Source: Symbiodinium natans
Lineage: Eukaryota; Sar; Dinophyceae; Suessiales; Symbiodiniaceae
Length of the DNA stretch: 64,000 nucleotides
Assembly: GCA_905221605.1 (NCBI GenBank)
Contig: CAJNDS010002590.1
Span: 993,918 to 1,057,917, forward strand
Direction of reading: 5' to 3'
The first letter of the stretch is position 1. Every line of letters begins with the position of its first letter. A program made the position numbers and the translations under genes. Positions 9,794 to 20,100 of this stretch are shown one piece after another. The notes under the pieces are model-generated. The model did not search any database. It was not told where the DNA came from and saw only the letters and a program-made list of their open reading frames with translations.

Positions 9794-10635
9794 ACGTTCC
9801 AATTATTGCCAAGTCTCTGCGCTGGCCTTGACAGCTCGCCATCGTTTTGGCGTGGCACTCGCGGTCTGCGGGACCAGGCAGGCAGGCTTCGGGCACGGTT
9901 CTCAGCATGGCCCTGATCGCTGCGCCTTTGGTGACCCTGCTGCTGCCCGCCATCTCCAACACCAGAGGCCGCAGACTGAGTGCCAGCTTGACCACCGTCT
10001 CCAGTGGCAGCCTGACCCTGACCACCATGTTGATCAGAGCCCGTTTGGTGAGTGGCAGCCTGACCCTGACCACCATGTCCATCAGAGCCAGTTTGGTGAG
10101 TGGCAGCCTGACCCTGACCACCATGTCCATCAGAGCCCGTTTGGCGAGTGGCAGCCTGACCCTGACCACCATCTCCACCAGAGCCCGCTTGGCCAGTGGC
10201 AGCCTGACCCTGACCACCCGCTGACTGACTGCCCTGACGCTGCGTGCCACCACCATCTCCACCGCCCTGACCCTGATTGTCTGGCAGCATTTGCGGCGGT
10301 ATCCCTTGCCGGACCAGATTCCAAGCACTGTCCTGACCCTGCTGCGACGGAGGGGCCGCCTGGCTTAAGTGGCCATCGCCTGTCCACTGACCCTGGCGAT
10401 CTTGCTGCTGGGTCTGATGACCCTGGCTCCAGCCATCCTGCCAGGCCCAACCATCCCACCACCCAGCTTGGGCCCACCACTGCCCATCTTGGGCCCACCA
10501 CTGCCCATCTCGGGCCCTTTGCTGCCCATCTCGGGCCCTTTGCTGCCCATCTCGGGCCCTTTGCTGCCCATCTTGGGCCCACTGCTGCCCATGGTGGCCA
10601 TCCTGGGCCCACTGCTGACCCTGATGGCCAGACAT
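9794..10635 (-). CDS. Q/G-rich low-complexity repeat protein region
   Basis: A minus-strand frame opens at ATG 10635 (MSGHQGQQWAQDG). It has a seven-residue repeat (about six copies of QQRARDG/QWWAQDG type), a Trp/Gly-rich stretch, and then a 16-residue repeat based on GGQGQAATHQTGSDGH (five copies). Both repeat units are multiples of three bases, so all frames stay open. An alternative frame through the 16-residue repeat (RVRLPLAKRALMDMVV) cannot be excluded, and the phase of the next splice junction fits that frame better near 9.85 kb. A frame switch by an unseen intron is also possible. Function is unknown; the composition suggests a disordered or structural protein. Confidence 0.4.
9990..10225. 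repeat. 48-bp tandem repeat carrying the TGACCCTG octamer
   Basis: TGACCCTG recurs with exactly 48-bp spacing at 10013, 10061, 10109, 10157 and 10205, within a nearly identical 48-bp unit. This encodes a 16-residue repeat on the minus strand. Confidence 0.9.
10465..10610. repeat. 21-bp tandem repeat in the Q/G-rich ORF
   Basis: About seven copies of a 21-bp unit containing TGCCCAT and GGGCCC, alternating between two variants. It encodes a seven-residue repeat on the minus strand. Confidence 0.85.
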
Positions 10636-11184
10636 CGCTTCACAGGACAATAATAATACTGAATCTCACAACAGACCACAGGCAAGATTCCCCTGAAATT
10701 TTGAGTCGATTGTTGCAATTGTCTCTGCTCTGAATAAAATAAATTAAGCTCGTCACTTCAACTTCTACTCGTCCTTGTGAGCCTGTGATTGTGTCATGAC
10801 CCTTCATGCAGCTCCAACCATGGCTCTCAGGTGCTGCTGCAATTTAATTCAACTCAAAAAAATCCTTCTCAGAGCATCTGACTGAACTGCAAACGGAACG
10901 GCACCTCCTCGTCAATGATCCTCTGACTGTGGAAGGCGCTGACCTGGCAGCAGGAAGCAGGCAGTGGCTGCTGACTGTGTTGGAAGGCACAGGAGAACAT
11001 GTGACCCTTGATGCTACGCTGCAGCACTGAATGCAAAGATTGACTTGCGCACTGCAGACAAAATGCCAAGCTGACACACCTACCTCCACAACTCCGAATC
11101 AAGGCCTTGCCTGACCCTGAGGCCTGCCCGCAGCGGCGGAGGGCCGCCTGCCCGAGAGCAAGGAGTCGGAAAACCCGCAGTGAC

Positions 11185-11262
11185 TTTAAGGGTGTAGGGT
11201 CTAGGGATTAGGGGTTTAGGGGTTACTGTTTAGGGTTTAAAGTTTTCGGGTTTAAAAGGTTT
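11185..11262. repeat. short degenerate telomere-like repeat
   Basis: Words such as GGGTGTAGGGTCTAGGG and GGTTTAGGGG, just downstream of the 11.33 kb gene end. No other feature is visible in 10,640-11,320 apart from three AGGGTCA motifs. Confidence 0.6.
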
Positions 11263-11327
11263 GTGGAAGTCAAAGGCGGCCCAGCTTCTTGGCTTGGTCA
11301 GGGCAAGTTGGGTTCATCGGGAGGTCA

Positions 11328-13294
11328 TTATGATCGCGTTTGCAGTAGAAGTTTTTTCGGCACTGCAGGTGCTGGCGAAGACTTGTCGTCGGGGACACCT
11401 TTAGGTGTTGACGCCTTAGGCGTGGGGGCCGATGACCCTGGAGGACGTCTAGGCCTGGGCGTTGAAGACGCTGTCGGCCCTGAAGGCATCGATGACCCTG
11501 CCTTTGCGGTGCCAGGAATGCTCCTTGACAGGGATTGACCCCGCATGTGGTCCATCGCGAGCAAGTAGCCATCGATCTGGTGCAGGACGGCCGGTGTCTC
11601 CTGCTTTGGCTTGACCCTGACCTGTCGCTCTGCAGCCTTCTTGGCCCTGAGCGCTTTGGCCTCGGCTTTCTCCTTGGCCAGCTGCTCATGCGCCTGAGTT
11701 GTCTGAAACACAGCAAACAGATTGATTGATTAATGGGTAAATTATTCAGCCACCCAAACTTTAGATTCAGCCGAGTTTAAAATTATTGTACTTTAAATGC
11801 AACGATGGGACCGTGCGCTGGGCCAAGACCGCGGCCTTCGCAACAGCCTTTGGCAGGTACTTCGCAAGGGCGTGCTTGACCATACCTTCCAGACGCTGCT
11901 GAAATTCAGTCACCTCCTCTGACCCTGGCTCAGAATTGGACGACGAGGATGAGCTGGAAGACGAAGACGCCGATTTTGACCCCTTTGCAGGAGGCGGCGC
12001 TGCAGGGCCAGCGTGTTGAGGCGGTGGCACTGTGAGAGGCGTCCCTGGCGCGGGCGCCGGCGCAGAAGCCATTGGCCTCGAGGGATCTTCTGTGCAAGGT
12101 GACCCTGGCGCGGGTGCCGGCGCAGAAGCCATGGGCCTCGAGGGCTCTTCTGTGCAAGGTGACCCTGGTGAAGTAGAGACTGGGGGCGCCGGCACAGAAG
12201 TCGAAGGCTCGTCTGACCCTGGAGTCTCGTAAACCCCAGCAGCTGCTTCAAACGGATCGTGCCCGAACAGTTCCGAGTCCGACTCCACACCCTGCTCCTC
12301 ACTGGCACTCTGACCCTGTCCAGGGACTTGGCGTCCGGAAGCATCCGTGCAGATGGGGGCCGAAGGTGTACGACCTGCCATGCGCTGCACTTGACCCAGA
12401 CGGTCCGGATGCGTCTCGGGGAGAAGTTCTTCGGAGCTGGACTCTTCACCAGTCATCCCAGCTTCGTCCGCCCAAGCCTCCGTTGGTTCCACGGGCAGCA
12501 ATTCATGCGAAGTTGCATCATCACTGACCCTGGCCAGCGCCGCCTCGATCTCTACTTCCACCAATTCATGCTGCGGTGGAGGGGGAGGTCTGGCGTCTTC
12601 AGGCAACGGCTCCCCTACTGCTTGGGGCAGCGCTGACCCTTTGGGCGCCACAGCTGGGCTAGCCTTCGAAGTCAACGCCAACGATGCCTTGACTTGGCTT
12701 CGTCCAATCGTTACTACCAAATTACACGACGAGCACTTGACTGACTTAATCTTGGTGCTAATTTTTCTTAGCGTAGGATGCTGAACCAGCCCAGATGCAG
12801 ACGCAGGAGCTGACCCTGTTGACTTTGACCCAGAAGCTGAGGCAGTTGATGGCTCAATCGGCTCATCCTCCGGCTGATGTGACCCTTCCTCCTCGTCGTC
12901 TTCTTCCAGGTTCAAGTTCTAAGCTGTGCTCAGCTCAGGCAGCAGATACGCTTCAGACTCAATTTGATATGAATCAAATCAAAAGTTAAAATTAAAAGAA
13001 TCTTACTCATTTGACCCGAGGTTCGCCATATTGCTTTGTCAAAAACCTCTCAAAGCGTCTCAAACGACACCCCTCGCCACCTCTCTTGTTCTTCTTCTTG
13101 CGCTTGCGACCACGCCCATGCGAATTTGGATGCATGACCCTCACTGTAACAATAGGTTTGAAGTCGGACTCACTGGAATGTGACTTGTTGCAGTGTCCCT
13201 GACTACCTGCACTGCCTGCCGTTGAGGCTATGTGACAACTGCCGCTTGGGCAACAATGTCTTGCGCAACACAGTGGATCATTTGACCCTGAATG
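11328..13294 (-). CDS. acidic Ser/Pro-rich protein with basic N-terminal exon, three exons
   Basis: Predicted exons are about 13294..13016, 12918..11812 and 11702..11328, with GT-AG junctions and phase-0 joins. The first begins after CAG/GGTCAA; its exact start is uncertain. It ends with the strongly basic GRGRKRKKKNKRGG and RRFERFLTKQYGEPR. Exon 2 starts NLNLEEDDEEEGSHQ. It contains KCSSCNLVVTIGR, long acidic Ser/Pro/Ala-rich stretches, a duplicated 20-residue segment (GSPCTEEPSRPMASAPAPAP and its copy), a serine run and a helical end (MVKHALAKYLPKAVAKAA). Exon 3 has a charged helix (EQLAKEKAEAKALRAKKAAE) and a Pro/Ser/Thr-rich basic tail ending LLLQTRS. The NLS-like cluster suggests a nuclear protein. 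I do not recognise the family. About 20 AGGGTCA motifs lie within it, giving GS, RV and QGQ residues. Confidence 0.55.
12039..12175. repeat. 60-bp direct duplication in coding sequence
   Basis: Two copies of a 60-bp segment (octamers exactly 60 bp apart, near 12100 and 12160) encode the 20-residue PAPAP repeat of the acidic Ser/Pro-rich protein. Confidence 0.85.
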
Positions 13295-13462
13295 TAGCAA
13301 GCAATTAATTCTGCCCTACATTCGACACGTGAACCCAAAACTCACCAAATTTATTTGGGCTTGAATGCTGGGAGGCCAGTGGAGTGCCCATTTCCCGTGA
13401 CCCTGGCCTCAGCAGCAGCAGCAGCAGAGTGGCATGGCGACGGCTCAGCTGCCTCCGGTCAA

Positions 13463-13600
13463 AGATAGGGTTTTAGGGTTTAAAATTTAGGGTTTAGGGA
13501 CTAGGGACTGGGGGTTAGGGGTTAGGGATTAGGGTTTAGGGTTTAGGGTTTAGTGTTTAAGGTTTAGGGTTTAGGGTTTAGGGTTTAGGGAAGGGCTTAG
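13463..13600. repeat. interstitial telomere-like TTTAGGG array
   Basis: About 135 bp of GGTTTAGGG repeats, including several exact TTTAGGG units, between the 11.3-13.3 kb gene and the hairpin cluster. Confidence 0.85.
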
Positions 13601-13679
13601 TGGGTTTAAGCTTTAAACAACCGGGCGGGGGTGGGGTTGGGGGTGACCCTCTCCGAGCCTCCACTTCATCATCCTGGCT

Positions 13680-14420
13680 GCGAAGAGACCAGATCGGTCC
13701 CTCCGCTAGGCTACGTGCCCCAAAGCTTGCAGCTCTTCTTGACCCGTAATCTTACCAATAATATAATTTCATTCATTAGACAGGACCAGATCGGTCCGTC
13801 CGCACAAAGACCCGCCCCCCGAGCCACTGACTAGTCACTGATGGAGAGGACCAGATCGGTCCCTCCAGGAATAACACAGTTAATCAATGAACGATGTCAA
13901 TGTGTTAGAGAGGACCAGATCGGTCCCTCACACAATTTCCCACCCGACCCTGGGTTTTAAGTTTGATGCAGTGACGCAGAGGACCAGATCGGTCCCTGCG
14001 CACAAGGGCACTACAATCGTATCCGAACTGCCACCGCCCGACCGAGTTCCCACCCCACCTCATTGTCATGTAAATTGCCGGTTGAAAATATACTACATTG
14101 AATTTTAATCATGTCTGGAGTCCCCAGTTTCCTGAGGAGACGACCAGATCGGTCGCCTCCACCCACCAAGTTGTTTAACTTAAGTTGTTGCACAGTATTC
14201 TATTATTGCATGAGTACTCATTTCGGGAACCTCAGAAGCGGAAGTGACCAGATCGGTCACTCACCGTCCCAGCCTGCCCCTTCATTCATGCCCACCGCAC
14301 TTTCCCACTGACCCTGACGTTGACCAGATCGGTCACTTCGGAATTCGCAAGTCCTCTTTCCCGACCAAATGCTAGTCTTTAGTAATATTAGAATCAGAAG
14401 GACCAGGTCGGTCCCTCCAA
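13680..14420. repeat. array of nine GACCAGATCGGTC hairpins with covarying stems
   Basis: Copies start near 13685, 13793, 13851, 13910, 13980, 14140, 14247, 14321 and 14399, spaced about 55-160 bp. The core GACC-AGATC-GGTC is constant (AGGTC loop in the last). The flanking bases differ from copy to copy but stay complementary: GGAG/CTCC, CGCAG/CTGCG, GAC/GTC, and core changes CGACC/GGTCG and AGTGACC/GGTCACT. Many copies keep an unpaired or mismatched A on the left side just outside the GGACC stem. Spacers between copies are unrelated. This supports selection for a foldback structure. It is not a CRISPR array: repeats are short, spacing is irregular and no cas genes exist. No open frame spans it convincingly. 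Confidence 0.85.
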
Positions 14421-14596
14421 ACTTGCCAAACACTGAATAGACCCATGACCCTGTTGCTCCTGGCCTCCATAGCGTGGACGTCGTCGCGGATGCCGCACAT
14501 GACAGGGCTGAGAGAGAGAGGGTTGACCCTGAGGGCTTGGGCTTGCCTTGGGTGCTGTCAGGGACGTTTATGATCCTGACCCTGAACACTGAGCCT

Positions 14597-14679
14597 GGAG
14601 ATGGCCAAGAGAAAGTGGGAAGTCCGATTCGGCGAGAGATTCGCCGAACCTGACTTCCCACTTTCTCTTGGCCATCTCC
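14597..14679. ncRNA. perfect 83-nt foldback, miRNA-precursor-like
   Basis: Arms 14597-14624 and 14652-14679 are perfect 28-bp reverse complements. After a three-base internal mismatch, an 8-bp inner stem (TTCGGCGA/TCGCCGAA) closes on a five-base loop GAGAT. The shape and size fit a small-RNA precursor, a MITE remnant or an assembly foldback. It sits just beyond the last TGACCCTG octamer (14578). Confidence 0.55.
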
Positions 14680-14689
14680 TTGAACCCAG

Positions 14690-15680
14690 AAGCTATGACT
14701 GACAGAACACGTGCAAGCAAATGCCCTACCTAAAGCACAACCCAAAGGCAATAAATGAAAAATGTCCGAACCGCAAACCCAGCAGGAAGCCTGCTTAGCC
14801 AAGCCTGGCTCGAAGCTCTCCTGGGGCGCGGTCCGCCTCCAAAAGGTTCAGCTCTCTGTCCCTGTCGATCTTCTCCTCTCAGGCATGCTCGGGTTCCTGC
14901 TTCTCAAAGAGTCCATTTAGTGAAAGATCTGGTGCCCTGCTGCGCCCCCACTAGTGCACTTCCGGTCCTGGTGATGCTCCAAGTATCTGTTGGTGAGAAT
15001 GTTGAAATCCTCGAGAGCAAACCGGTGTACGTGAAGTAATTACTGAGGCAAGTGTTTTGAAGCGAGCCGCTTTCGAACCTTCATGGATCTGAAGCATTTT
15101 CAGATGTGCGGGCTGCATGGCTTGGGGAGTTGAGAAATTTTCGGACACAGCGGCTCAATTGCAGGGCGCAGCCTGCAAACCGACGCTGCGCGTGTGCTCC
15201 ACACTCCACATTGTACACGTAGCCGCACACACTGGCCCATAAACAAAAGATCGTCGTCATTCCGGATTTGCAGCTCTGCGCAGCCAAATTTCTAAGAAAT
15301 CCCTGGAGTTCTTAAAGTTGGAGCCTTGTGGAGCATGGCCGGCGCCAGCCGCTTCTTTGGGATCCGCTGGCTTGGCCGTGGCCTCAGGAGAAAAGCTGGC
15401 AAGCAGAGGGGCAACCGCCAGGCTGTCGAAGCTCCGGGTGTGGAAGAGCCGGTGCTAAGGCTGAGTTCACACTTGCCTAGGTGCAGTAGATTCACTGTGA
15501 GAAGTGGGTGTGGAGCATTGAGGCAGCATCAGTGTGCAGGGACCAACATCTGTAACCCGAATGCCTCAAGAACTCAAGGCTATGGAGGGCTTGTGCAGAC
15601 TGCGATCTTCAGAGGCCATGGCCGATGATCCGGATGAGCCCAGTGGTGTTCCTTGGGATCGGACCCCATCATGCTCCAAC
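14690..15680. other. spacer, first sequence right of the compartment edge
   Basis: Short competing frames on both strands, none with family motifs or good splice pairs. No repeats noticed. Confidence 0.35.
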
Positions 15681-15689
15681 GCTTCACAG

Positions 15690-16770
15690 ACGTAGTTTCT
15701 GCAGGGTAGGACCCAAGAGATTTGCATGGAAGGCTGCTGGGGTCTGAGCCAGCAGTCGCGTGCTAGAGCACTCCCCGCTCAGAAATTGACCCACCCATTG
15801 TCGCGGCATTGCAATGAGCCAAGGCTCATTGAAGGGAAGATTGGAGACAATGTTGTAATCCGCCGCGGTGTCCTCGGGGGTCTCACCAGAACTTGACGCA
15901 AGCCGCGCTTCCCCAAAGTAACACCTGCCTCTACATCTCTCCCGTTTCTCTCCCCACAGCATAGGGAAGCCCTCCCAAGGACTACTCAGCTGAACATAGA
16001 ATGATCTCCGAATTGGCTTCCGAGCGGCCGGGAAAGGCACCTTCTTTTTCACAGGAGGCTCCAGGCCGGCGGAGGCGTCTGGGCCAAATGCCTCAAACTT
16101 CCTGTCGCAGGAGGCTTAGCCAGATAAAGGGGGGCTCTCCTCGAGTATTTGCGTGTGCAATGCCAAGCAAGGCAGGGCGTCCTCTCGTGCGTGACGAGGT
16201 CAAAGGGCGCTTCGCGGCGCAGCTGCACATCCCGGGCGAAGTTGAGGAAGTTCTTCTTGATCTGCGCACGAAGAACCCGGAAAAAACAGTTGCTCTCAGC
16301 TGTACAGCAAAGATTCCGAGATGCATCTCTTGCATCTGCCGTGCAGCACACGCTGCCGGCCTTCTCTTCAAACTGCGCCTGCTCCTGCTCCCTGCTATCA
16401 TCCTTGGAGGCGAAGGCCGGGCACCCAAAAGCCGAGACAGCTCCCTAAGAAGTATGCATATAGTATGCATAGTATGCGCGCCATCTCAGAAACAGCTCAT
16501 GGACTTGATCCCTCCATCTACAGGGCGTCACAAGAGACTTCTTCTCACACAGCTTCGATCATCCCAACTTTTGTAAGTACAACCCACGTAGATGGAATTC
16601 AGGCGAAAGTATCTTTGAAGCCCAGCATCCAGGAAGCGCCCTAGGAGCGGGTTGTAGCTGCGCTCCCGCTTGCTGATCTCCCCGCGGACATAGCCTTTTG
16701 TTGTGGCGTTCGGGCCTTGTTCTAAGGGGTCCCCATAATATGTAAGCGCAGAGCCCCATCCAGAAAGCAC
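15690..16770 (-). CDS. unknown multi-exon gene with YNP/YNI-type motifs
   Basis: Coding-like minus-strand segments in order: about 16755-16560 (SGWGSALTYYGDPLEQGPNA, then SYNPLLGRFLDAG); about 16435-16360 (FGCPAFASKDDSREQEQAQF, EEKAG); about 16292-16190, after the acceptor TTCGTGCGCAG (IKKNFLNFARDVQLRREAPF, DLVTHERTP); and about 15930-15780 (SGETPEDTAADYNIVSNLPF, NEPWLIAMPRQWVG). Exon edges are only partly resolved. The repeated short motifs SYNPLL, FDLVTH and DYNIVS resemble the Y/F-[ND]-x-[ILV]-[ST] motifs found in several axonemal microtubule-associated proteins. That is only a resemblance, so a flagellar role is speculative. The opposite strand has frames here too, but with poorer composition. 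Confidence 0.45.
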
Positions 16771-17189
16771 AACAAAAAGGGAAGACCACTTTTTAGGTCT
16801 TGCTGTGGATTTTCAGGGTCCTTGGCCGGGCTCTCGTCGGCCTTCTGCGAGCTTGATAGCACGCACGCGGATAAGGTTGCTGTCGTCGCTCACTCTCGCA
16901 CGCAGCAGGCAAGGCTTCTATAGGGCCTTCGGTGCAGGGTACACTTCGGCCTTTCCGGTTTCGAAGTATCTCGAAGCTCCTCTGAACCTCCGGCTCTTAT
17001 GTTGTGTGCAGCCACGCAGCCGACGGTGGGCCCCTTGAAAAGCCCAGGGTTCAGCTCCACTCGCCGCTGGCGCCTCAAGCACGCCAGCTTTTTTTTGTGG
17101 AGGGTACATCTGCATCCTTTGTAACCGAGCCGAGCCACTCGTAGTTTTGTAGGTCAGCGGCCCAACCGCTAGGTTCGGCCATCGCATCT

Positions 17190-20100
17190 TGCCTCGGAGA
17201 CACGCAGCTGGCTAATTAGGTTGGAGCTCCCGGTTTTTTCGCTCCCTCAGAGGAGGTTGCTGAATCTTAAGTGGCCTTTGCCAAGGTTTGAAGGTGTGTG
17301 TAACCTGGGGGGGGGGGGCGGCGCTTGCACTCAGCAGGTGGCAACACATGCCCAAGCGAGCAAGGGGGTCTGGCGCAAGCCCGAAACACTGCGTGGATTC
17401 TTAAGCTTCGTTGAGTCCGTTGAAACGGCTTCAGACTTCAGTCAGACTGCGACTTCCAGCAGGTCTTCACGGAACCTGCACGCGGCTATGGCTGACTGCT
17501 AGCAAACTGCATCCCCCCCCCTCAGAATCTCTCAGCTTGACCCTTTCCGAAGCCGGTCTTCTGAGCCCTCGGACGTTGGCCGGGTCCCAAGGGTGACCCT
17601 CCCTACTCGTGTGAGGAATGGAACGCCGCAGAGCGCACGATGTGGGGTTGGATGCTTCGGAGCTGGGTCGAACTCGACAACAACTCGGAGCAAACCTCAA
17701 CCTTTGCCCCAAGCTTTTGCTAAGACAGTCCATAAACCTGATGCGGCTGTAGGTATGAAGGTCGAGGGGTGGCATTGCAGGCAAGTTCTCTCACGCACGA
17801 ATCATCGGCAGCACGCCACTCCCCGACTCTAACTCGGCAGCCGTGAAGTCTCTTTTTCATTGGGCTCGCGCAGGGCACATTTTAAGGCTCGTGAGCATGC
17901 GGACAGCAGACATCTTCCGCGGCACTATCCTCCTGGTTTGCCTGAAGCAGACAAACGATCGTCAGAACAGCCTAGGGCTTGGGGCCCTAGGGCCTAGGGT
18001 AATAATTTGCAACACAGGTCACATGACATGAACCTTGCGTTTACCACTGGCCTCTTGCTTGTCAACATGCGAAGCGCCGAGGAATGGTCATGATCCGAAG
18101 CATCTTCGTAGTCATTGGAAGGCCCTGCGATCTTCGGAGCCTCAGTCTGTACAGGCCTCGGGACCCCAGCACCCGGAGCTGGTCGTGAAAGGAATACATC
18201 ACTTACATCACCCTGAACCCGGAATTCCCAAGCCCCTGCTTGCCGGGTCTGGTCTAGCCCAAGGCATCTCCCGGCGAAACTAAGGTTGTCGTCCAGACGA
18301 GAAACGCTTCTTTGTTGGGCCTTAAACCTGAACGGAGGCTTCGGGGCACGGCGTCCTGCGGTTTTTGGTAGCAAAGTCATGTGAAAATCCACTGGCAGTG
18401 CAAACTTGCCGGTTCTGGAACTAAAAGACCTCCGTGCCCTCACATCCGTCAGGATGTGTCCCAGACCATGGATGCCCTTCGAATTGAAGTGGCCGGGGGC
18501 CGGTTGCTCCAAACTACGACACTAGACCTCAGTGGCAGTCCCCCGCACATAGCAACGACTCTGATCCTGATGGACCCACAGTTGTGCAAGACCACCCCTG
18601 AATGCTGAGCTAGGAGAAACCCAGGTCTTGAAGCTCCCAAGTGCTAGTAGAATCTGTACGTACAATCCGTAAATGTGCCCTTCACGACGACTGCACTGGA
18701 TATGAGCCCAATCTTTTGGTGCGGTGCATGTGATATACTGGAGCGTACCAGAAGCTTTGCCGACCCTCGGCTACGGGCTTCAAGGCTCCGATTCGGAAAT
18801 CGATCAGCATTCAGCTCTTTGGGAGCCTGCCACATGCAGGAACCGAAATTAGGGCCACTTTTTGTTTGGGACTTAGCAGTATATGCTAGAACTACATGGG
18901 GATTGATATCTAGCTAAGGCATTCTTCAACATCCTGCTCCCAGGAATGATGCAAGGTATAGTGGGATCACCCCGTGGCAAGACAGTACCAGGCGAAGGTC
19001 GCCCATGAACAACTCAGAGCTCAGTCTTGGGTACTTTTGTATGTTTGTAAGCAGCTGGATGTCGATTCACACAAACCGTCATTCTCTGAGCTTGCCAGAC
19101 TCTAGACCCTAAACCCTAAACCCCAAACTTAAACCCTAAACCCCGCCTTAAGGACGGCTGCCATCCGCCGGACCCCCGGGATGGTGGCGTTGCGACCTGG
19201 CTCGCTCTCCCTCCACTGAACGCAACAAGTGTCGAAACAGCATACTCTCTACCCCTTCCGGAGCTTCTGCGAGAAGTCTTATACAACAAAAAGGCTACAT
19301 TCTGTACGAATTCGGCTGCTGCAGTACCCTGAGCTGCACTTGTCGGGGGCCAACATCCTACCTTCGGAAACTGCATCGAAATCCCGGCCCCTGACCTGGG
19401 TAAAGCATCATAAGACCGAACGAACCCCGCGGCTAAGCCCCAACTTCATGCTGGCCATCGCAAACCTCACCATCTTCTCCGTGGCCCAGGAATTCCGGCG
19501 AAAGACCTGGGAGCTTAGAGACATTCGGAGATGCTGATCTTGTGTCTTGGTACCGTCCGATTTGGGGTGTTTTTGGGGGCAGGCCTAGAGCCCCTGGAAC
19601 GTGATACACTTGGCGCCGTGGCGCACGCAAAATCTAGGTTTCTCTCCGTCGGAACATCCGACTTGGTGTACAGGGCAGGTAGGCTTGCAGCTGGCGAGCT
19701 GCGCGCCCACTGAGTCCTGGCAACTTGCAGGTTCAGGCACTTGACGCAACCGAAGGGGCCTGGATGTTTCAAAACTGTTTAACTGACAGCAACCGAAAGT
19801 TTTGGACCTATTGGGGGCCCAACAGAGACCCATGAATTAACAACCGGCCAAGGAATGTAAACGCTCACATCGAAGCCAGCCCATCAAACAGCAACACAGA
19901 GGTATCGGGATTCTTCCGAGGGCAGCGCGAGAACGGCCTAACACTGGGCGTCCTACAGTACAGTACGGGAGACAGCGGGGACGAGGCCTGACCACGGCGA
20001 TCAAGCCCCAGCAGCCACTGCATGACTGTCCCATGCCCTCCCGAACGCAGAGAGACGACAGCACAGCCGTGTACGCCGGGTGCCCCCGCTCTCCTATCGT

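Noticed and set aside
13680-14420. CRISPR array
   Set aside because: Repeats are about 13 bp palindromes with varying edges, spacing is irregular, the genome is eukaryotic and there are no cas genes.
1-14590. Bacterial or viral origin of the left compartment
   Set aside because: Genes there have spliceosomal introns and telomere-like repeats like the right half, and no viral hallmark genes are seen. A chimeric assembly with another protist cannot be excluded.
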